Assembly (NCBI GenBank): GCA_016719295.1 | Contig: JADKAF010000001.1 | Coordinates: 3,968,001-4,032,000, forward strand | Direction of reading: 5' to 3' | Origin: Planctomycetota bacterium | Lineage (GTDB): Bacteria > Planctomycetota > UBA1135 > JADKAF01 | DNA length: 64,000 nucleotides | Shown here: positions 8,762 through 18,197 of the stretch, piece after piece | Layout of the letters: every line of letters starts with the position of its first letter | Numbering within the stretch: the first letter of the stretch is position 1 | Position numbers and translations under genes: made by a program | Notes under the pieces: generated by a model | Databases searched by the model: none | Seen by the model: the letters and a program-made list of their open reading frames with translations, nothing else | What the model was told of the DNA's origin: nothing

Positions 8762-9961
8762 ATGCCGCTCCGCTACCTCGTGTGCACTGCGCTCTGCTGG
8801 AGCGCGATCTTTACCAATGGCTTCGCCCAACGCGTATGGGTCGTCGCGACGCAGCCCGGTCCGGGCGTCGACTTCACGGACATCCAAGCAGCCGTGACGG
8901 CGGCTGCGGACGGCGATGTCGTCCTCGTCCGCGCGGGGACCTACAGTGCCTTCGCCATCCGGCAGAAGTCGCTCGTCGTCGAGGGCGATGGCCCCGGAGC
9001 GGTGAGCCTCGGCTTCACCGCGAACCTGGCGATCTCCGACATCGACGTATCGCGCTCCGTCGTCGTGCGGCACATCGACGTGATCTCGAGCTCCTTCGCC
9101 CCGTTGCTCGTCACGAACTGCGCCGGCACGGTGAGCGTCGAGGACTGCCGCTTCCTCGCCGTGTTCGCGCAGAGCGCGACGCCGGGTGCCTACATCGCTG
9201 GCAGCGCGCGCACGGCGCTCGTGCGCTGCGAGCTGCGCGGCGACGCAGTGCGCAGCTTCGAGGTCGGCTTGCGCGTGTCGGGCTCGACCGTGCATCTTCA
9301 CGGCTGCCGCATCAACGGCAGCTCACCGATGACATCTGCAGCGAGCGGCGCGGACGGCTGCGATCTGCGCAGCAGCGCTCTCTACGCAACCGGCACGACC
9401 TTCGCCGGCGGCGACGGCAGCGCGGCGCCTTCGGCGCCGTTCTGCATTCCGCCGGGGAACGGCGGCAACGCGCTCTTCCTCGACGCCGCGTCGTCCGCGG
9501 TGCTGCTCGATTGTGCGCTCCTACCGGGACAGCCGGGGCTGCCGGGCACATGCCCGCCCGCACAGCCGGGTGCTCCGATCGCCGGCACGGGGAGCGCGAC
9601 CTTCCCGCTCGGGCAGACCGGACGGCTCGATGCGAGCTCGACCGTGCGCGCCGGAGGATCTTGGTCGATCGCGCTGCAAGGCCCCGCCTCCGCGACGGCG
9701 TTCCTCCTCCTCGGCGTGCGCTCCGCACCCGCGTTCCTTGCGGACTGCGGCGGAACGGTTCATCCGGATCTCTCGGGCCCGATCGTCGTCGTGGGCGCAT
9801 TTCTCCCGCCGTCCGGAACACTCGCATTCTCTTTCCCGGTTCCAGCGAGCTTGCCCGCGCTCGGCCTGCCGCTCGTGGCGCAGATCTTCTTCGCGACGGC
9901 GGGTACCGGGTGCACGGTGGGAGAACCTAGCTTCCCGCTCTTCCTCGACTCGCGTTTCTGA
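8762..9961 (+). CDS. Secreted right-handed beta-helix protein
   Basis: 399 residues. ATG 8762 has a GGAGG Shine-Dalgarno eleven bases upstream and opens a signal peptide ending near GFAQ. The mature start (DFTDIQAAVTAAADGDVVLVRAG) is the classic opening of pectate-lyase-like parallel beta-helix proteins, followed by short coils rich in Val, Asn and Cys up to about residue 290. The last 110 residues (ending in SFPVPASLPALGLPLVAQIFF) match the common C-terminal module of the secreted proteins here. No catalytic residues are assigned; a binding or structural surface role is inferred. A paralogue of the same design is at 15786-17012. Confidence 0.85.
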   Translation: MPLRYLVCTALCWSAIFTNGFAQRVWVVATQPGPGVDFTDIQAAVTAAADGDVVLVRAGTYSAFAIRQKSLVVEGDGPGAVSLGFTANLAISDIDVSRSVVVRHIDVISSSFAPLLVTNCAGTVSVEDCRFLAVFAQSATPGAYIAGSARTALVRCELRGDAVRSFEVGLRVSGSTVHLHGCRINGSSPMTSAASGADGCDLRSSALYATGTTFAGGDGSAAPSAPFCIPPGNGGNALFLDAASSAVLLDCALLPGQPGLPGTCPPAQPGAPIAGTGSATFPLGQTGRLDASSTVRAGGSWSIALQGPASATAFLLLGVRSAPAFLADCGGTVHPDLSGPIVVVGAFLPPSGTLAFSFPVPASLPALGLPLVAQIFFATAGTGCTVGEPSFPLFLDSRF

Positions 9962-10167
9962 ACGCAGCAACTCGCGAGTGCGGATGCGCGCGCTGGAGGT
10001 GAGGAGCGCGGCGCCACGAGGAGCGCGCACGGCCCGCGATGGATTAGCTACGCACGCGGCTCTGCAAGAGCTCCAATCCACCCACCGAGACCGCGATCCA
10101 GTTCTCGACCAGCTCGCTCAGCTCTACGGACCCAGCTACGGCCGATCGTCGCCACGAGCGCCTTCCC

Positions 10168-10405
10168 TGCTTCCCGTCAGCCCGAACCGCACTTTCCGCG
10201 ACGAGCTCCGCCCCGCCGACCGAACCTTCGCAGCTCGCCATGCGCGTCCGACGGGGCTTTGGGGAGAACGAGAAGCGAGGCGCCTGACGCGGCGAATGCC
10301 ACGGCCCCGGACCCGGCATGGCTGCTGGGGTGCCGGACATCCGGACAGAGAAGTCCTGGAGGTCGGGAGAGGGAGCAGGGCTGGCCTTCTCATCCCATCT
10401 ATCCC
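10168..10405. repeat. Dispersed repeat copy, end block A plus block D
   Basis: Starts with TGCTTCCCGTCAGCCCGAAC (block A). It continues through a CGCCATGCGCGTCCGACGGG segment and finishes with block D (GCCGGACATCCGGACAGAGA then GTCCTGGAGGTCGGGAG). The same A-to-D order and spacing recurs at 25866-26085. No open reading frame with protein-like composition is conserved between copies. Confidence 0.65.
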
Positions 10406-10604
10406 GCCGTGCACGGCAAGCGGGGAGTCCCAAACCGAGTCGGAGCTCCGGGGCCAAGCAACGCTCCCGCGTTGGCAGCTGTGAGGCCTCGCGAAGCGAA
10501 CTCGAGATTCTCCGCGGAACGATGCGGCCAGCGCGGAACCGGCCACGGGCGAAGGATCCACCGACGCCCAGCAAAGTCGTGTCCGTCACCGGAGGATGCT
10601 GGCC

Positions 10605-11819
10605 ATGCGCACGCTCTTTCCCGCTCTCGCTCTACTCGCCTGTGCTTCTGCGGCGCTCTCTCAGGAAGGCACCGTGCGCACCATCGCCGGTGGAGGGCCG
10701 CTGACCGGAACACCGGCTCTCGCGGCGAACATCTTCGGAGGTGGTGGCATCGCGTGCGATTCCGCCGGACGACTGCACATTCTCGGCGGGGGTGGAGGCT
10801 TCGTCTGGCGTCTCGAGCCCGACGCCACGCTCACGGTGGTCCTTGGGACCGGCTTCTGGGGGGCGAGTTCTCCCGACGGCACGCTGGCCACGAACGCAGG
10901 CGTAACGACGTCGAGCGTCATCGCCTTCGACGCACTCGGGAGCTTGTACTTCTTCGAGGGGAATCGCGTGCGTCGCGTGAACTCCGGATCGTCGACGCTC
11001 TCGACGATCGCCGGGACCGGTGCGTTCGGATCGACGGGCGACGGCGGCCCCGCGACGGCGGCGGCACTGAGGCAGGTCGGAGGGATGGCCTTCGACAGCT
11101 CGGGGAATCTCTACTTGAGCGAGTGGGGCACACACCGCATTCGCCGCATCGATGCTGCCACCGGCAACATCGTGGCCGTGGCTGGCAACGGAACCCAGAC
11201 GGGCGCGCTCGACGGTGAGGGCGGCAATCCTGCCGACGACCTCGGCGACCTCGTCCCGGCTCTTTCGGCGACGTTCTCGGGGCCGCTGGGGATCGCCGTG
11301 GATGGACAGGACCGACTGTGCATCGCCGACAACGGGAACCATCGGGTTCGACGCTACGATCCTGCGACCGGAGTCGTGGAGACCATCGCCGGGACGGGTG
11401 CTCAGGGCTTCTTCGGCAACGGCGGATCCGCGCTCCTGGCTCGATTGAACCAGCCCTCTCCGCGCTGGCCTCGCGGCCACCGGCATCGAGGTGCTGCCCG
11501 ACGGCCGCATCTGGTTCGCGGATGCAGGGAGTTTCGCGATTCGCTCCCTCGATCCCGGGACCGGCATCATCTCGACGATTGCGGGGACTCCAGGAGCGTC
11601 GGCGACCACGGGGCCGGCGTTGGGCGACGGCGGACTCGCAAGCTCAGCGCGCATGTACCAGCCGGCCGGAATGTGCGTGGAACCTGGCCGCGCCGTCTAC
11701 GTCGCGGAGTACTACCGACTGCGCCGCATCGACCTCGTAACCGGGATCATCACGAGCGTCGCTGGCACGGGCTGGCCAACTGGATACATCGACGGCGAAG
11801 GCGGCAACCCGCTCGATGA
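10605..11819 (+). CDS. NHL-repeat secreted protein, 5' part of a frameshifted gene
   Basis: The start is ATG 10605 rather than 10596, because the Shine-Dalgarno GGAGG (10591-10595) directly touches the earlier ATG. A signal peptide (ending near AALSQ) is followed by NHL six-bladed propeller repeats, each marked by VxxIAGxG, GDGGPA and LYxSEWGTHRIRRID-like segments. The recognisable protein ends near 11455; beyond that the frame turns into Arg-rich nonsense while the NHL sequence continues one base out of phase in the next entry. It is therefore the first half of a roughly 1,130-residue protein split by a one-base shift. Confidence 0.75.
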   Translation: MRTLFPALALLACASAALSQEGTVRTIAGGGPLTGTPALAANIFGGGGIACDSAGRLHILGGGGGFVWRLEPDATLTVVLGTGFWGASSPDGTLATNAGVTTSSVIAFDALGSLYFFEGNRVRRVNSGSSTLSTIAGTGAFGSTGDGGPATAAALRQVGGMAFDSSGNLYLSEWGTHRIRRIDAATGNIVAVAGNGTQTGALDGEGGNPADDLGDLVPALSATFSGPLGIAVDGQDRLCIADNGNHRVRRYDPATGVVETIAGTGAQGFFGNGGSALLARLNQPSPRWPRGHRHRGAARRPHLVRGCREFRDSLPRSRDRHHLDDCGDSRSVGDHGAGVGRRRTRKLSAHVPAGRNVRGTWPRRLRRGVLPTAPHRPRNRDHHERRWHGLANWIHRRRRRQPAR

Positions 11820-14004
11820 CCTCGGCGATGGCGGCCCCGCGTCGGCCGCCAGCGCATACGAAATCACCGATGTCGCCATCGATCCGACAGGCAACCTCTA
11901 CTTCTCCGAGGGCACCGGTCGGCGTATCCGTCGCATTGATCGAACGACGGGCATCATCTCTACCATAGCGGGCGGCCTCACGTCCCCGCGCGGTGTCGCC
12001 ACGGACGGCGCGAGTCTGTTCATTGCGGACCACGTCGCCTTGCGTCGCGTCGATCTCTCGACCGGCGTGATCGATACCGTCGTGGCCGGGAGCGCGCTCG
12101 ACGTCGAGCTGGATGCTCATGGCGATCCGATCTTCTGTGGTTCCGGCGGGATCTGGCGGCGCAGCATGACTACCAACGCGACACACAAGCTCGCCGGTGG
12201 CGCCCCTCTCGACCCGCGGATGCCGGATGGAGTGCCGGCCCAAGCCGCGAACGTGCACGCTGCGCTCGGGCTGGCCATCGATCTGGAGGGAGATGTCCTC
12301 TACGCGGAGCAGCTCGCACGCAAGGTGCGCGAGCTCGATCTCCCTCGAGTCGAGATCCTCCTCTTGAGCAGCGTCGCGCAGCCCGCAGATCCGGGAGTGT
12401 TTCAAGCGACGGTCAATCTGCTCCTCGAGATCGAAGGCGCACCTTCGAACGGCGCGGTGCTGCGCGTGAGGGATACGACCGGCGCGCGCGTGCTTCACGA
12501 AGCGCCCGCTGCCCTCGGCCAGGTCGGCGTCGGACCGGTGCTCTTCCCGCTCGGCGCATCCGTCGTCGAAGCCGAGGTGCTCGAGGGCGGCCAGCGAGTC
12601 GCGCGGCTGAGCTTCGTCGTGCAGATCCAAGATTCCATGCCGCCGACGCTCCTGGGCTGTGCGAACAAGGTCCTCGAGGTCGAGGGCTTGCAGACCGTGT
12701 TCACGGCGCAGAAGCTCGGCATCAGCGCGATCGACGACTTCGATCCGCTGCCGACGATCACCTTCTCCCCGAGCTCGCGCTCGCTCGGCAACTGGAACAT
12801 CACCGCGACCGTGCGCGATGCTTCAGGTAACTCGCGGAACTGCTCCTTCCTCGTGAGCATCGTCGACACGACTCCGCCGATGTTCACCCAGCAGCCAGAA
12901 GAGGACATCGTCTTGGAGCTGACTCCCGGCGAGCTCAGCACGCGCGTGACGTGGGTGGTGCAGGCGAGCGACAATAGCGGCTTCGCGCCTTCGGTGATCT
13001 GCCGCAACGAGATCGGACAAGCCGTCTTCTCGAACTCGACTCTGTTCCCCGAAGGCTCGCACCTAATCACCTGCACCGCGACAGATTCGCGCGGCAACCA
13101 TGCAGAGACCTCGTTCCGCATCCTGGTTCGTCGCGTCACCGCCCCGGTGATCATTTGTCCGTCGGACATCTCCGTCGGCACGGATGCCGGCATGAGCACG
13201 GCTGCCGTCGCGTTCACCGTCACGGCGACCTCGCAGATCGACCCCAACGTCGCGCTCGAGTGCTTCGCCAACGGCGCTCTCGTGGGGTCGGGGAGCACCT
13301 TCCCGCTCGGCATGAGCGTGGTCACTTGCTACGCGCGCGACATCTACAACAACCAGACGAGCTGCTCGTTCAACGTCCTCGTAGAGGATCGCGAGCCGCC
13401 GCACCTGCAGGTGCCGAGCGGCGTGGTGCAGCTGGTCACCGACTGCGCGGGCCGCGAGATCGCGCTGAACGCAGCGCTGCTCGGCGCGAACGCCAGCGAC
13501 AACGCGGACGCGACGCTCGACATCGAGTGCTCGCCGAGCTCGCTCTCACCCGGCAGCCACGTCGTGGGCTTGACCGTCGCCGACGACGCCGGCAATCGCG
13601 CGACGACGGGCGTGCAGGTGCTCGTGCTGCGCGGGCCGCTCGCCTGTCAGCTCCTGCGCCCGCTCGACGCCAACGTCGACAACAAGATCCGTCCCGGTCA
13701 GACCGTGCCGATCAAGGTCGTCGTCGGCTGCGAGGGCGGCTTCGATCCGTCGCTCTCGGTCCGCATCGCCGCGATCTACCAGCTCGGCAGCGGTGGCACG
13801 CCGATCGACAATGCCGTCGTCGAAGACAGCGGTCTCAGCAACGACGCCGGCGCTCTGCTTCGGCTCGACGTCGACAAGTACATCTACAATCTGTCGACCG
13901 CGCACTGGCCGACGCAGTCCGGCGCGCGCTTCGAGGTCGAGCTATCGATCGAGAAGCCCGGCCATGTGCCGACGCCGCTCCGCTTCTATCTCCGCAATCG
14001 CTGA
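11491..14004 (+). CDS. NHL and HYR-domain secreted protein, 3' part of a frameshifted gene
   Basis: The frame is open from upstream of the nominal GTG at 11491 and continues the NHL repeats (LPDGRIWFADAGSF) of the preceding entry, so a separate start is not expected. NHL units run to about codon 290. From about residue 380 there follow three to four HYR/Ig-like domains with the DTTPP, ATDSRGN and DxAGN signatures, which usually mediate adhesion. A final domain contains the KIRPGQTVPIKV motif. Downstream lies a strong hairpin terminator. If the shift is real the protein is truncated after about 285 residues; if it is a sequencing error or recoding, one giant surface protein is made. Confidence 0.8.
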   Translation: MLPDGRIWFADAGSFAIRSLDPGTGIISTIAGTPGASATTGPALGDGGLASSARMYQPAGMCVEPGRAVYVAEYYRLRRIDLVTGIITSVAGTGWPTGYIDGEGGNPLDDLGDGGPASAASAYEITDVAIDPTGNLYFSEGTGRRIRRIDRTTGIISTIAGGLTSPRGVATDGASLFIADHVALRRVDLSTGVIDTVVAGSALDVELDAHGDPIFCGSGGIWRRSMTTNATHKLAGGAPLDPRMPDGVPAQAANVHAALGLAIDLEGDVLYAEQLARKVRELDLPRVEILLLSSVAQPADPGVFQATVNLLLEIEGAPSNGAVLRVRDTTGARVLHEAPAALGQVGVGPVLFPLGASVVEAEVLEGGQRVARLSFVVQIQDSMPPTLLGCANKVLEVEGLQTVFTAQKLGISAIDDFDPLPTITFSPSSRSLGNWNITATVRDASGNSRNCSFLVSIVDTTPPMFTQQPEEDIVLELTPGELSTRVTWVVQASDNSGFAPSVICRNEIGQAVFSNSTLFPEGSHLITCTATDSRGNHAETSFRILVRRVTAPVIICPSDISVGTDAGMSTAAVAFTVTATSQIDPNVALECFANGALVGSGSTFPLGMSVVTCYARDIYNNQTSCSFNVLVEDREPPHLQVPSGVVQLVTDCAGREIALNAALLGANASDNADATLDIECSPSSLSPGSHVVGLTVADDAGNRATTGVQVLVLRGPLACQLLRPLDANVDNKIRPGQTVPIKVVVGCEGGFDPSLSVRIAAIYQLGSGGTPIDNAVVEDSGLSNDAGALLRLDVDKYIYNLSTAHWPTQSGARFEVELSIEKPGHVPTPLRFYLRNR

Positions 14005-14043
14005 TCGCCTCCGGGGGGCGAAGGCGGTCCACTCCTATCGTGT

Positions 14044-14083
14044 CGCCCCTGCGGGCTCGCCAGAGCCGCAGGGGCGCTTTCGT
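14044..14083 (+). terminator. Rho-independent-type terminator
   Basis: The inverted repeat GCCCCTGCGGGCTC ... GAGCCGCAGGGGC, with a four to five base loop, is followed by CTTTCGTT, 40 bases after the stop of the NHL/HYR gene. It is the strongest stem-loop seen after a plus-strand gene in the window. Confidence 0.7.
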
Positions 14084-14739
14084 TCCGCCGCAGCGCGGGA
14101 GGCGCTGGAGGATCCGAACGCAAAGAGAGATCTCTGAGCCCGGAGGGAAACCCTCGGGACATGCCGATTCCAAGAAGGACGCACGACTCGTTGGCTCTCG
14201 CTCGGCGATGGCGAGAAGGGCGCGATGCGATCACTGCTGCTACCATCGATCGAGCCGAGGAACGTGAGCCATGGTTCCCTCGGTAGCGGCCCCGAGAACG
14301 ACGAGCCGCCCGAGGAAGGCCGGAGGCCGAGAGCCGAGCAGCGCATCGGCACCTCGCTCGGGGCGTGCTCGAGTCGAGGAGCCGCGGCTTTGCTCGTGCA
14401 TTGCGAGCAACAAGCCGGATACATGCCGCAACCTGCGCAGCGGAATGCGCCGATCGTCGACCGATGAGAATCAGCGCAGGCGAACCACGCGAAGCCTTGG
14501 GCCGAGATGACACAGCGAAGGATGGCGTGGAGCCCAAGCACGGCGAAGGGCAGGGGAGTTGCGCGAGCAGTTATGGAGGCGAGGCGGGAGAGGCAGGGTC
14601 TTGTGATGCGCTGCGGGCTACTCGATGGAGGAGGCTTGCTCCTGCTCGCGGAGGCGATAGCGCGCGGCACGGAAGCGAGGGACCTCTCGAGAGAGCGTGA
14701 ACCGGCGAGGCGGGAGACCAGCAAGCCTGGTGGCGAGCG
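14084..14739. other. Spacer without recognisable gene
   Basis: About 650 bases with open frames on both strands, none having a ribosome binding site, familiar motif or convincing composition. Apart from the terminator on its left and a dispersed repeat on its right, nothing is seen in it. Confidence 0.5.
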
Positions 14740-14870
14740 GTGCTCCGCGTCGCCCCGAACCCGACTTCCCCGCGACGAGCTCCGCCCCAACCGCCTCCGC
14801 ACCTACCCCAGCCACCTCTCCACGAGCGCCAGGAGGTCTCGGAGCCGGTGGCCTCCCGACGGACGCGCGC
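14740..14870. repeat. Dispersed repeat copy, blocks A and B
   Basis: GTGCTCCGCGTCGCCCCGAA (diverged block A) is followed about 70 bases later by block B (CAGCCACCTCTCCACGAGCG). It ends just at the 3' end of the minus-strand lipoprotein gene, so this element fixes the downstream flank of that gene. Confidence 0.65.
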
Positions 14871-14871
14871 G

Positions 14872-15432
14872 TCAAGGCCTCTCGAGGCTCGCCGCCGCCG
14901 CTTCGAGCGAGTGCCAGATCTTGTGCTCCTTCCGCTGAGGGCTCGCGCGGATGCGCATCGTCGCGCTGTCAGTCGAAGCGCACGTCACGACGAGGTGGAG
15001 GGTCAACGGCTCGAAGGTTCCGAACGCATCGATGAGACGAATCGTGGCGTCGAAGAGATCTGGCGCGATGCACTCGACGCGCACGTCGGCGGGTTCGTCC
15101 TCGACTTCCGTGCCCTGCGCCGCGGCGACCGCCGAGATGAGGCCGTCGTAGTAGGTCTCGAGCCAGCGATCGAGAGCGGCGGCATCCGGCAGCGACTCGT
15201 CCATCCAGACCGCAAACGCGTAGGTCCAGTACTCGTCGGACGCAGGGTCGCGGAAGCCGGGCGCGAAGATCAGGGACTCGACTCCCAGTGCGAGGTCGGG
15301 AGCGAATTCGGGTGGCAACCGGAGCGTCTCGCGGACCCAGCCTGGCGGGGGGAGCGGCGGTGTCGGCGAGTTCGAAGCGGGGGCGGCGCATGCCGCGACG
15401 AGGAACAGCGCACAGAGTCGAGTCGCTTTCAT
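14872..15432 (-). CDS. Putative lipoprotein, uncharacterised
   Basis: 186 residues. The internal ATG 15432 is preferred because it opens a lipoprotein signal peptide (MKATRLCALFLVAAC, lipobox Cys near residue 15) followed by a Pro-rich linker. The mature domain starts with GWVRETLRLPPEF and contains many aromatic residues and a TFEPLTLHLVV strand. No catalytic motif is seen. It is probably anchored in the envelope. The gene stands alone, flanked on both sides by dispersed-repeat copies. Confidence 0.65.
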   Translation of the reverse strand: MKATRLCALFLVAACAAPASNSPTPPLPPPGWVRETLRLPPEFAPDLALGVESLIFAPGFRDPASDEYWTYAFAVWMDESLPDAAALDRWLETYYDGLISAVAAAQGTEVEDEPADVRVECIAPDLFDATIRLIDAFGTFEPLTLHLVVTCASTDSATMRIRASPQRKEHKIWHSLEAAAASLERP

Positions 15433-15538
15433 CGTGATGTGTCCAAGGGCGTCTGAAAATACTGAGAAGGTTCGAGTCTCGCTGCGCGTTCGGAACATCC
15501 AGTACGGTCACTGGGTTCCGTGAGCCCTGATTCTGCAC

Positions 15539-15725
15539 CGTGCTCCCCGCCAGTCCGAACCGGACTTTCCGCGACGAGCTCCGCCCCGGCCGTCGCAGCG
15601 CGCCATGCACGTCCTGCGGGTGCTTCGAGGCGGATGAAGGTTGGCGGGGATGGGCGCCAGGAGGCGAGAGCCCGGCGGCGGAGGATGCCGCGGCCCCTGA
15701 CACTTCCGACCTTGTGGAGATGGTC
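15539..15725. repeat. Dispersed repeat copy, block A with diverged block D
   Basis: Starts GTGCTCCCCGCCAGTCCGAA, continues through CGCGCCATGCACGTCCTGCG, and ends with a weak relative of block D near 15690-15725. It lies directly upstream of the secreted beta-helix gene and may contribute its promoter region. Confidence 0.55.
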
Positions 15726-15785
15726 GATGCAAGTTCGCCGACTACTATCTCCCAGCCACTCTCAGCTCTCGAGCTCGAGGTAGAC

Positions 15786-17012
15786 ATGTCTGCTCGCCAA
15801 GCCACATCGATTCTCGCCGCGCTACTCGCCTCCTCCTGCGCCTTGGCGCAAACCACGTGGATTGTCGACGCCACGAACGGCCCCGGCACGAGCTTCACCG
15901 ACGTGCCCGCTGCCGTCGCGGCCGCAAGCAGCGGCGATCTTTTGATCGTGCGGCCGGGGAACTACACGTCGTTCGAGACGAACAAGGGTCTCACGATGCT
16001 GGGCGGCCTTGGCGTGAGGATTGCGCGGCCCCAGCCCCTGCACGCTTCCGCCGTGGTGGTGAGCGGCCTGCCGGCGAACGAGACCTTCACCATGCTCGGG
16101 TTCGAGACCGTTCCCGCGACATTTCTTCTCCCGCGGATCGAGGTCTTGTCGTGCGCCGGGAAGGTCCACCTCGAAGACATCCGGATCGATGGCATCGCAC
16201 GAAGCTTGTTCCAGAACGGTTCTCCCGCCTTGCGGATCGAGAATGCAGCGTCCGTGGTGCTCGCGCGCTCGCGCTTTCGCGGCCAGCCCGGTGTCCTTGC
16301 GCGCGGATCGACCCTGATCGCCACCGACACCGAGTGCTCGGGGACCGACGGCTTGAACTCCATCTACGAGTTTCCCGCAGGTCACGGCATCCATGCCGAG
16401 AGCTCGCAGATCACGCTCTCGCGTTGCCGTGCGCAGGGCGGCACCTTCTTCACCTACGGACCCTCGAGCTCCGCTGGGCTCGGCTTGGGTCTGAGCAGCC
16501 AGCTCAGCACCTGGACGATCCTCGGAGACGCGACGACGCAGATCGTCGCGGGCAGCGCCCCGGGCTACGTCGCTTCGGCCATGACCGGCAGCGGCAGCGT
16601 GCGAACGAACCCCGCCGTGGCATTCGTACCGAGCGGCGTGGCACCCTCGATCTCTCCGGCGATCTCCGTCGCGAACCTCGAGATTCCGTCTCTCCGCGCT
16701 ACGGGGGCGCCGCTCGGAGGCAGCGTCTCGATCGATCTCTTCGGGCTAGCAGGAGACGCCTTCGGGCTCTTCGTCGGGCTACCCGGCGATCCGATCCCGC
16801 TCGGTGCTCTCGGCGAACTCTGGATCGACCTCGGCATCGGCCCTCTCTTCGTCGCGGGAGGGTCGATCGGCGCAGGCCGACACTTCGCGATGAATGTCGC
16901 GGTGCCGAACGATCCGCTCGTGATCGGAGCGCGCTTCACGTGGCAAGGCGCGGGCGGCAGCGTCGCGAACGGCATCTTCCTCTCGAACCCGGCGACCTAC
17001 GTTCATCCTTGA
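15786..17012 (+). CDS. Secreted right-handed beta-helix protein, paralogue
   Basis: 408 residues. ATG 15786 follows a GAGGT-type ribosome site and opens a signal peptide ending near CALA. The mature start (TSFTDVPAAVAAASSGDLLIVRPGNY) parallels that of the protein at 8762, and the body has beta-helix coils to about residue 290. The last 110 residues (starting near EIPSLRATGAPLGG) form the common C-terminal module, with NDPLVIGARFTWQG near the end. No enzyme motif is visible. It is probably a surface or matrix protein, and the pair suggests duplication within the lineage. Confidence 0.85.
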   Translation: MSARQATSILAALLASSCALAQTTWIVDATNGPGTSFTDVPAAVAAASSGDLLIVRPGNYTSFETNKGLTMLGGLGVRIARPQPLHASAVVVSGLPANETFTMLGFETVPATFLLPRIEVLSCAGKVHLEDIRIDGIARSLFQNGSPALRIENAASVVLARSRFRGQPGVLARGSTLIATDTECSGTDGLNSIYEFPAGHGIHAESSQITLSRCRAQGGTFFTYGPSSSAGLGLGLSSQLSTWTILGDATTQIVAGSAPGYVASAMTGSGSVRTNPAVAFVPSGVAPSISPAISVANLEIPSLRATGAPLGGSVSIDLFGLAGDAFGLFVGLPGDPIPLGALGELWIDLGIGPLFVAGGSIGAGRHFAMNVAVPNDPLVIGARFTWQGAGGSVANGIFLSNPATYVHP

Positions 17013-17048
17013 GATCGGCCTGATGTGGAGCGCGCGTCGTCGCCACGA

Positions 17049-17167
17049 CTACCCCGACACGTTCGCCTCGACAACCGCGACCAGCTCCCGAACGCGCCGT
17101 CGCAGCTCGCTCCCGAACCGCTCCAGCCTCTCGAGCTGCGCAACGAGGTCGGAGAGCGCACGGGTGG
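17049..17167 (-). pseudogene. Relic of repeat-family gene (coiled-coil tail)
   Basis: The minus strand encodes LVAQLERLERFGSELRRRVR followed by ELVAVVEAN and a stop. This is the C-terminal coiled coil of the helix-turn-helix family whose fuller copies are at 17468-17915 and 33086-33478. The DNA-binding part is missing, so the copy is a fragment. Confidence 0.5.
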
Positions 17168-17181
17168 ACCACGAATGATCC

Positions 17182-17400
17182 TCAGCTCGGGCGATCGCGC
17201 CTCGAGGCTTCCGCAGACGCGGCGGCGCTCTCCGTTTCCTTCTTCCGTCTCGCTACCGCATTCGCAAAAAAGACACCTGCCAGCGCGCAGAACACGGCGC
17301 CAAGGGCGAACTGGCGGCCGATCATGAAGCACGCGGCGGTGAGAGCGAAGCACACCGGAACGATGAGATCGACGCCACGAGGTTTGGGAGCGCTGGTCAT
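17182..17400 (-). CDS. Small two-helix membrane protein
   Basis: 72 residues if started at the internal ATG 17400. Two adjacent hydrophobic stretches (LIVPVCFALTAACFMI and FALGAVFCALAGVFFANAVA) are followed by a charged Lys/Glu/Ala-rich tail. There is no recognisable family and the ribosome site is weak. It sits between two relics of the repeat family, so a spurious call is possible, but the clean pattern of hydrophobic helices favours a real gene. Confidence 0.45.
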   Translation of the reverse strand: MTSAPKPRGVDLIVPVCFALTAACFMIGRQFALGAVFCALAGVFFANAVARRKKETESAAASAEASRRDRPS

Positions 17401-17467
17401 TTGAGTTAGTTCGCCTCGGCGGGCGAGGCACCTTCGGGGTCGGGACACGTCCATCGTCGCACAGCGC

Positions 17468-17915
17468 CTACCTCGGCGCCCGCTCCTCGACAAAGCGAAC
17501 CTGCGCCTTCAAGCGTGCCTTCCGCTCCCCCCCGAACCGCTCCAGCTCCTCGACCCGAGCGACGAGCTTCGCGACATCGCCCGCCTCCGCGCTTGCCCGT
17601 GGGAATCGACGTGGGCTCCACGGATGCGCGCGCGATCGGCGCCGGGATCACTCCGGCCCTCTTTGCGTACAGCGCTCTCCAGCCGGCCCTCGCCCCGTAC
17701 GCGATCCCGAGTTCCGCCGCCGCCTCCGCGTTCGCGATCTCCCCTGCCTGGACACGCTCAAGCACAGCGGCGCGGCGCGCGGCCTCCTTGACGTTCGCGG
17801 GACGGCCACGGCGCTTGCCGGTGGGCGAGGACACCTGCTTCGCCGCGGGCATCGTCGGCGTCTGCGTCTGCTCGATCTCCTTCAGCCCAGCCGCGATCCT
17901 GGTTCGCGCGCGGAG
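17468..17915 (-). pseudogene. Helix-turn-helix/coiled-coil repeat-family gene, frameshifted copy
   Basis: Read on the minus strand: a charged N-terminal helix (RTRIAAGLKEIEQTQTPT), a basic linker (PTGKRRGRPANV), a helix ARRAAVLERVQAGEI, then AEAAAELGIAYG as the probable turn-helix and GWRALYAKRAG. After a frame change near 17590 a coiled coil DVAKLVARVEELERFGGERK appears and ends in ERAPR and a stop. The basic tail plus helix-turn-helix suggests DNA binding; the coiled coil suggests dimerisation. This is the most complete copy of the family, although its parts lie in two frames. Confidence 0.55.
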
Positions 17916-18197
17916 CGAGGGAGGCGTCTCACTGCCCTACGCGCTCGTCCGGCGCGCCGCAGGAGACTCGGCAGCCGCAGCGGCGCAGTTGGTCACCGGC
18001 TGGAAGCTTCTTGCCGGATGTTCGGGCGTGGAATGGCGGGAGGTGTCAGGGAGATCGGGGAGCGCTGACACGGAGCACCGCTGCGCATCGCGGGCGTCTC
18101 GCATAAGCTGGAGGGCGAAGCATCCGTTCGCGCGGCTGGAGCCCTAGCTTGAGGCCTTCGCCGATCGCGCGGCGCGCTTCCGCGTGGAGTCTTCACC

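Noticed and set aside
14035..14802. Minus-strand open frame of 255 codons in the spacer
   Set aside because: It crosses the terminator hairpin and the dispersed repeat, lacks a ribosome site and has a Ser/Arg/Pro-rich composition without motifs.
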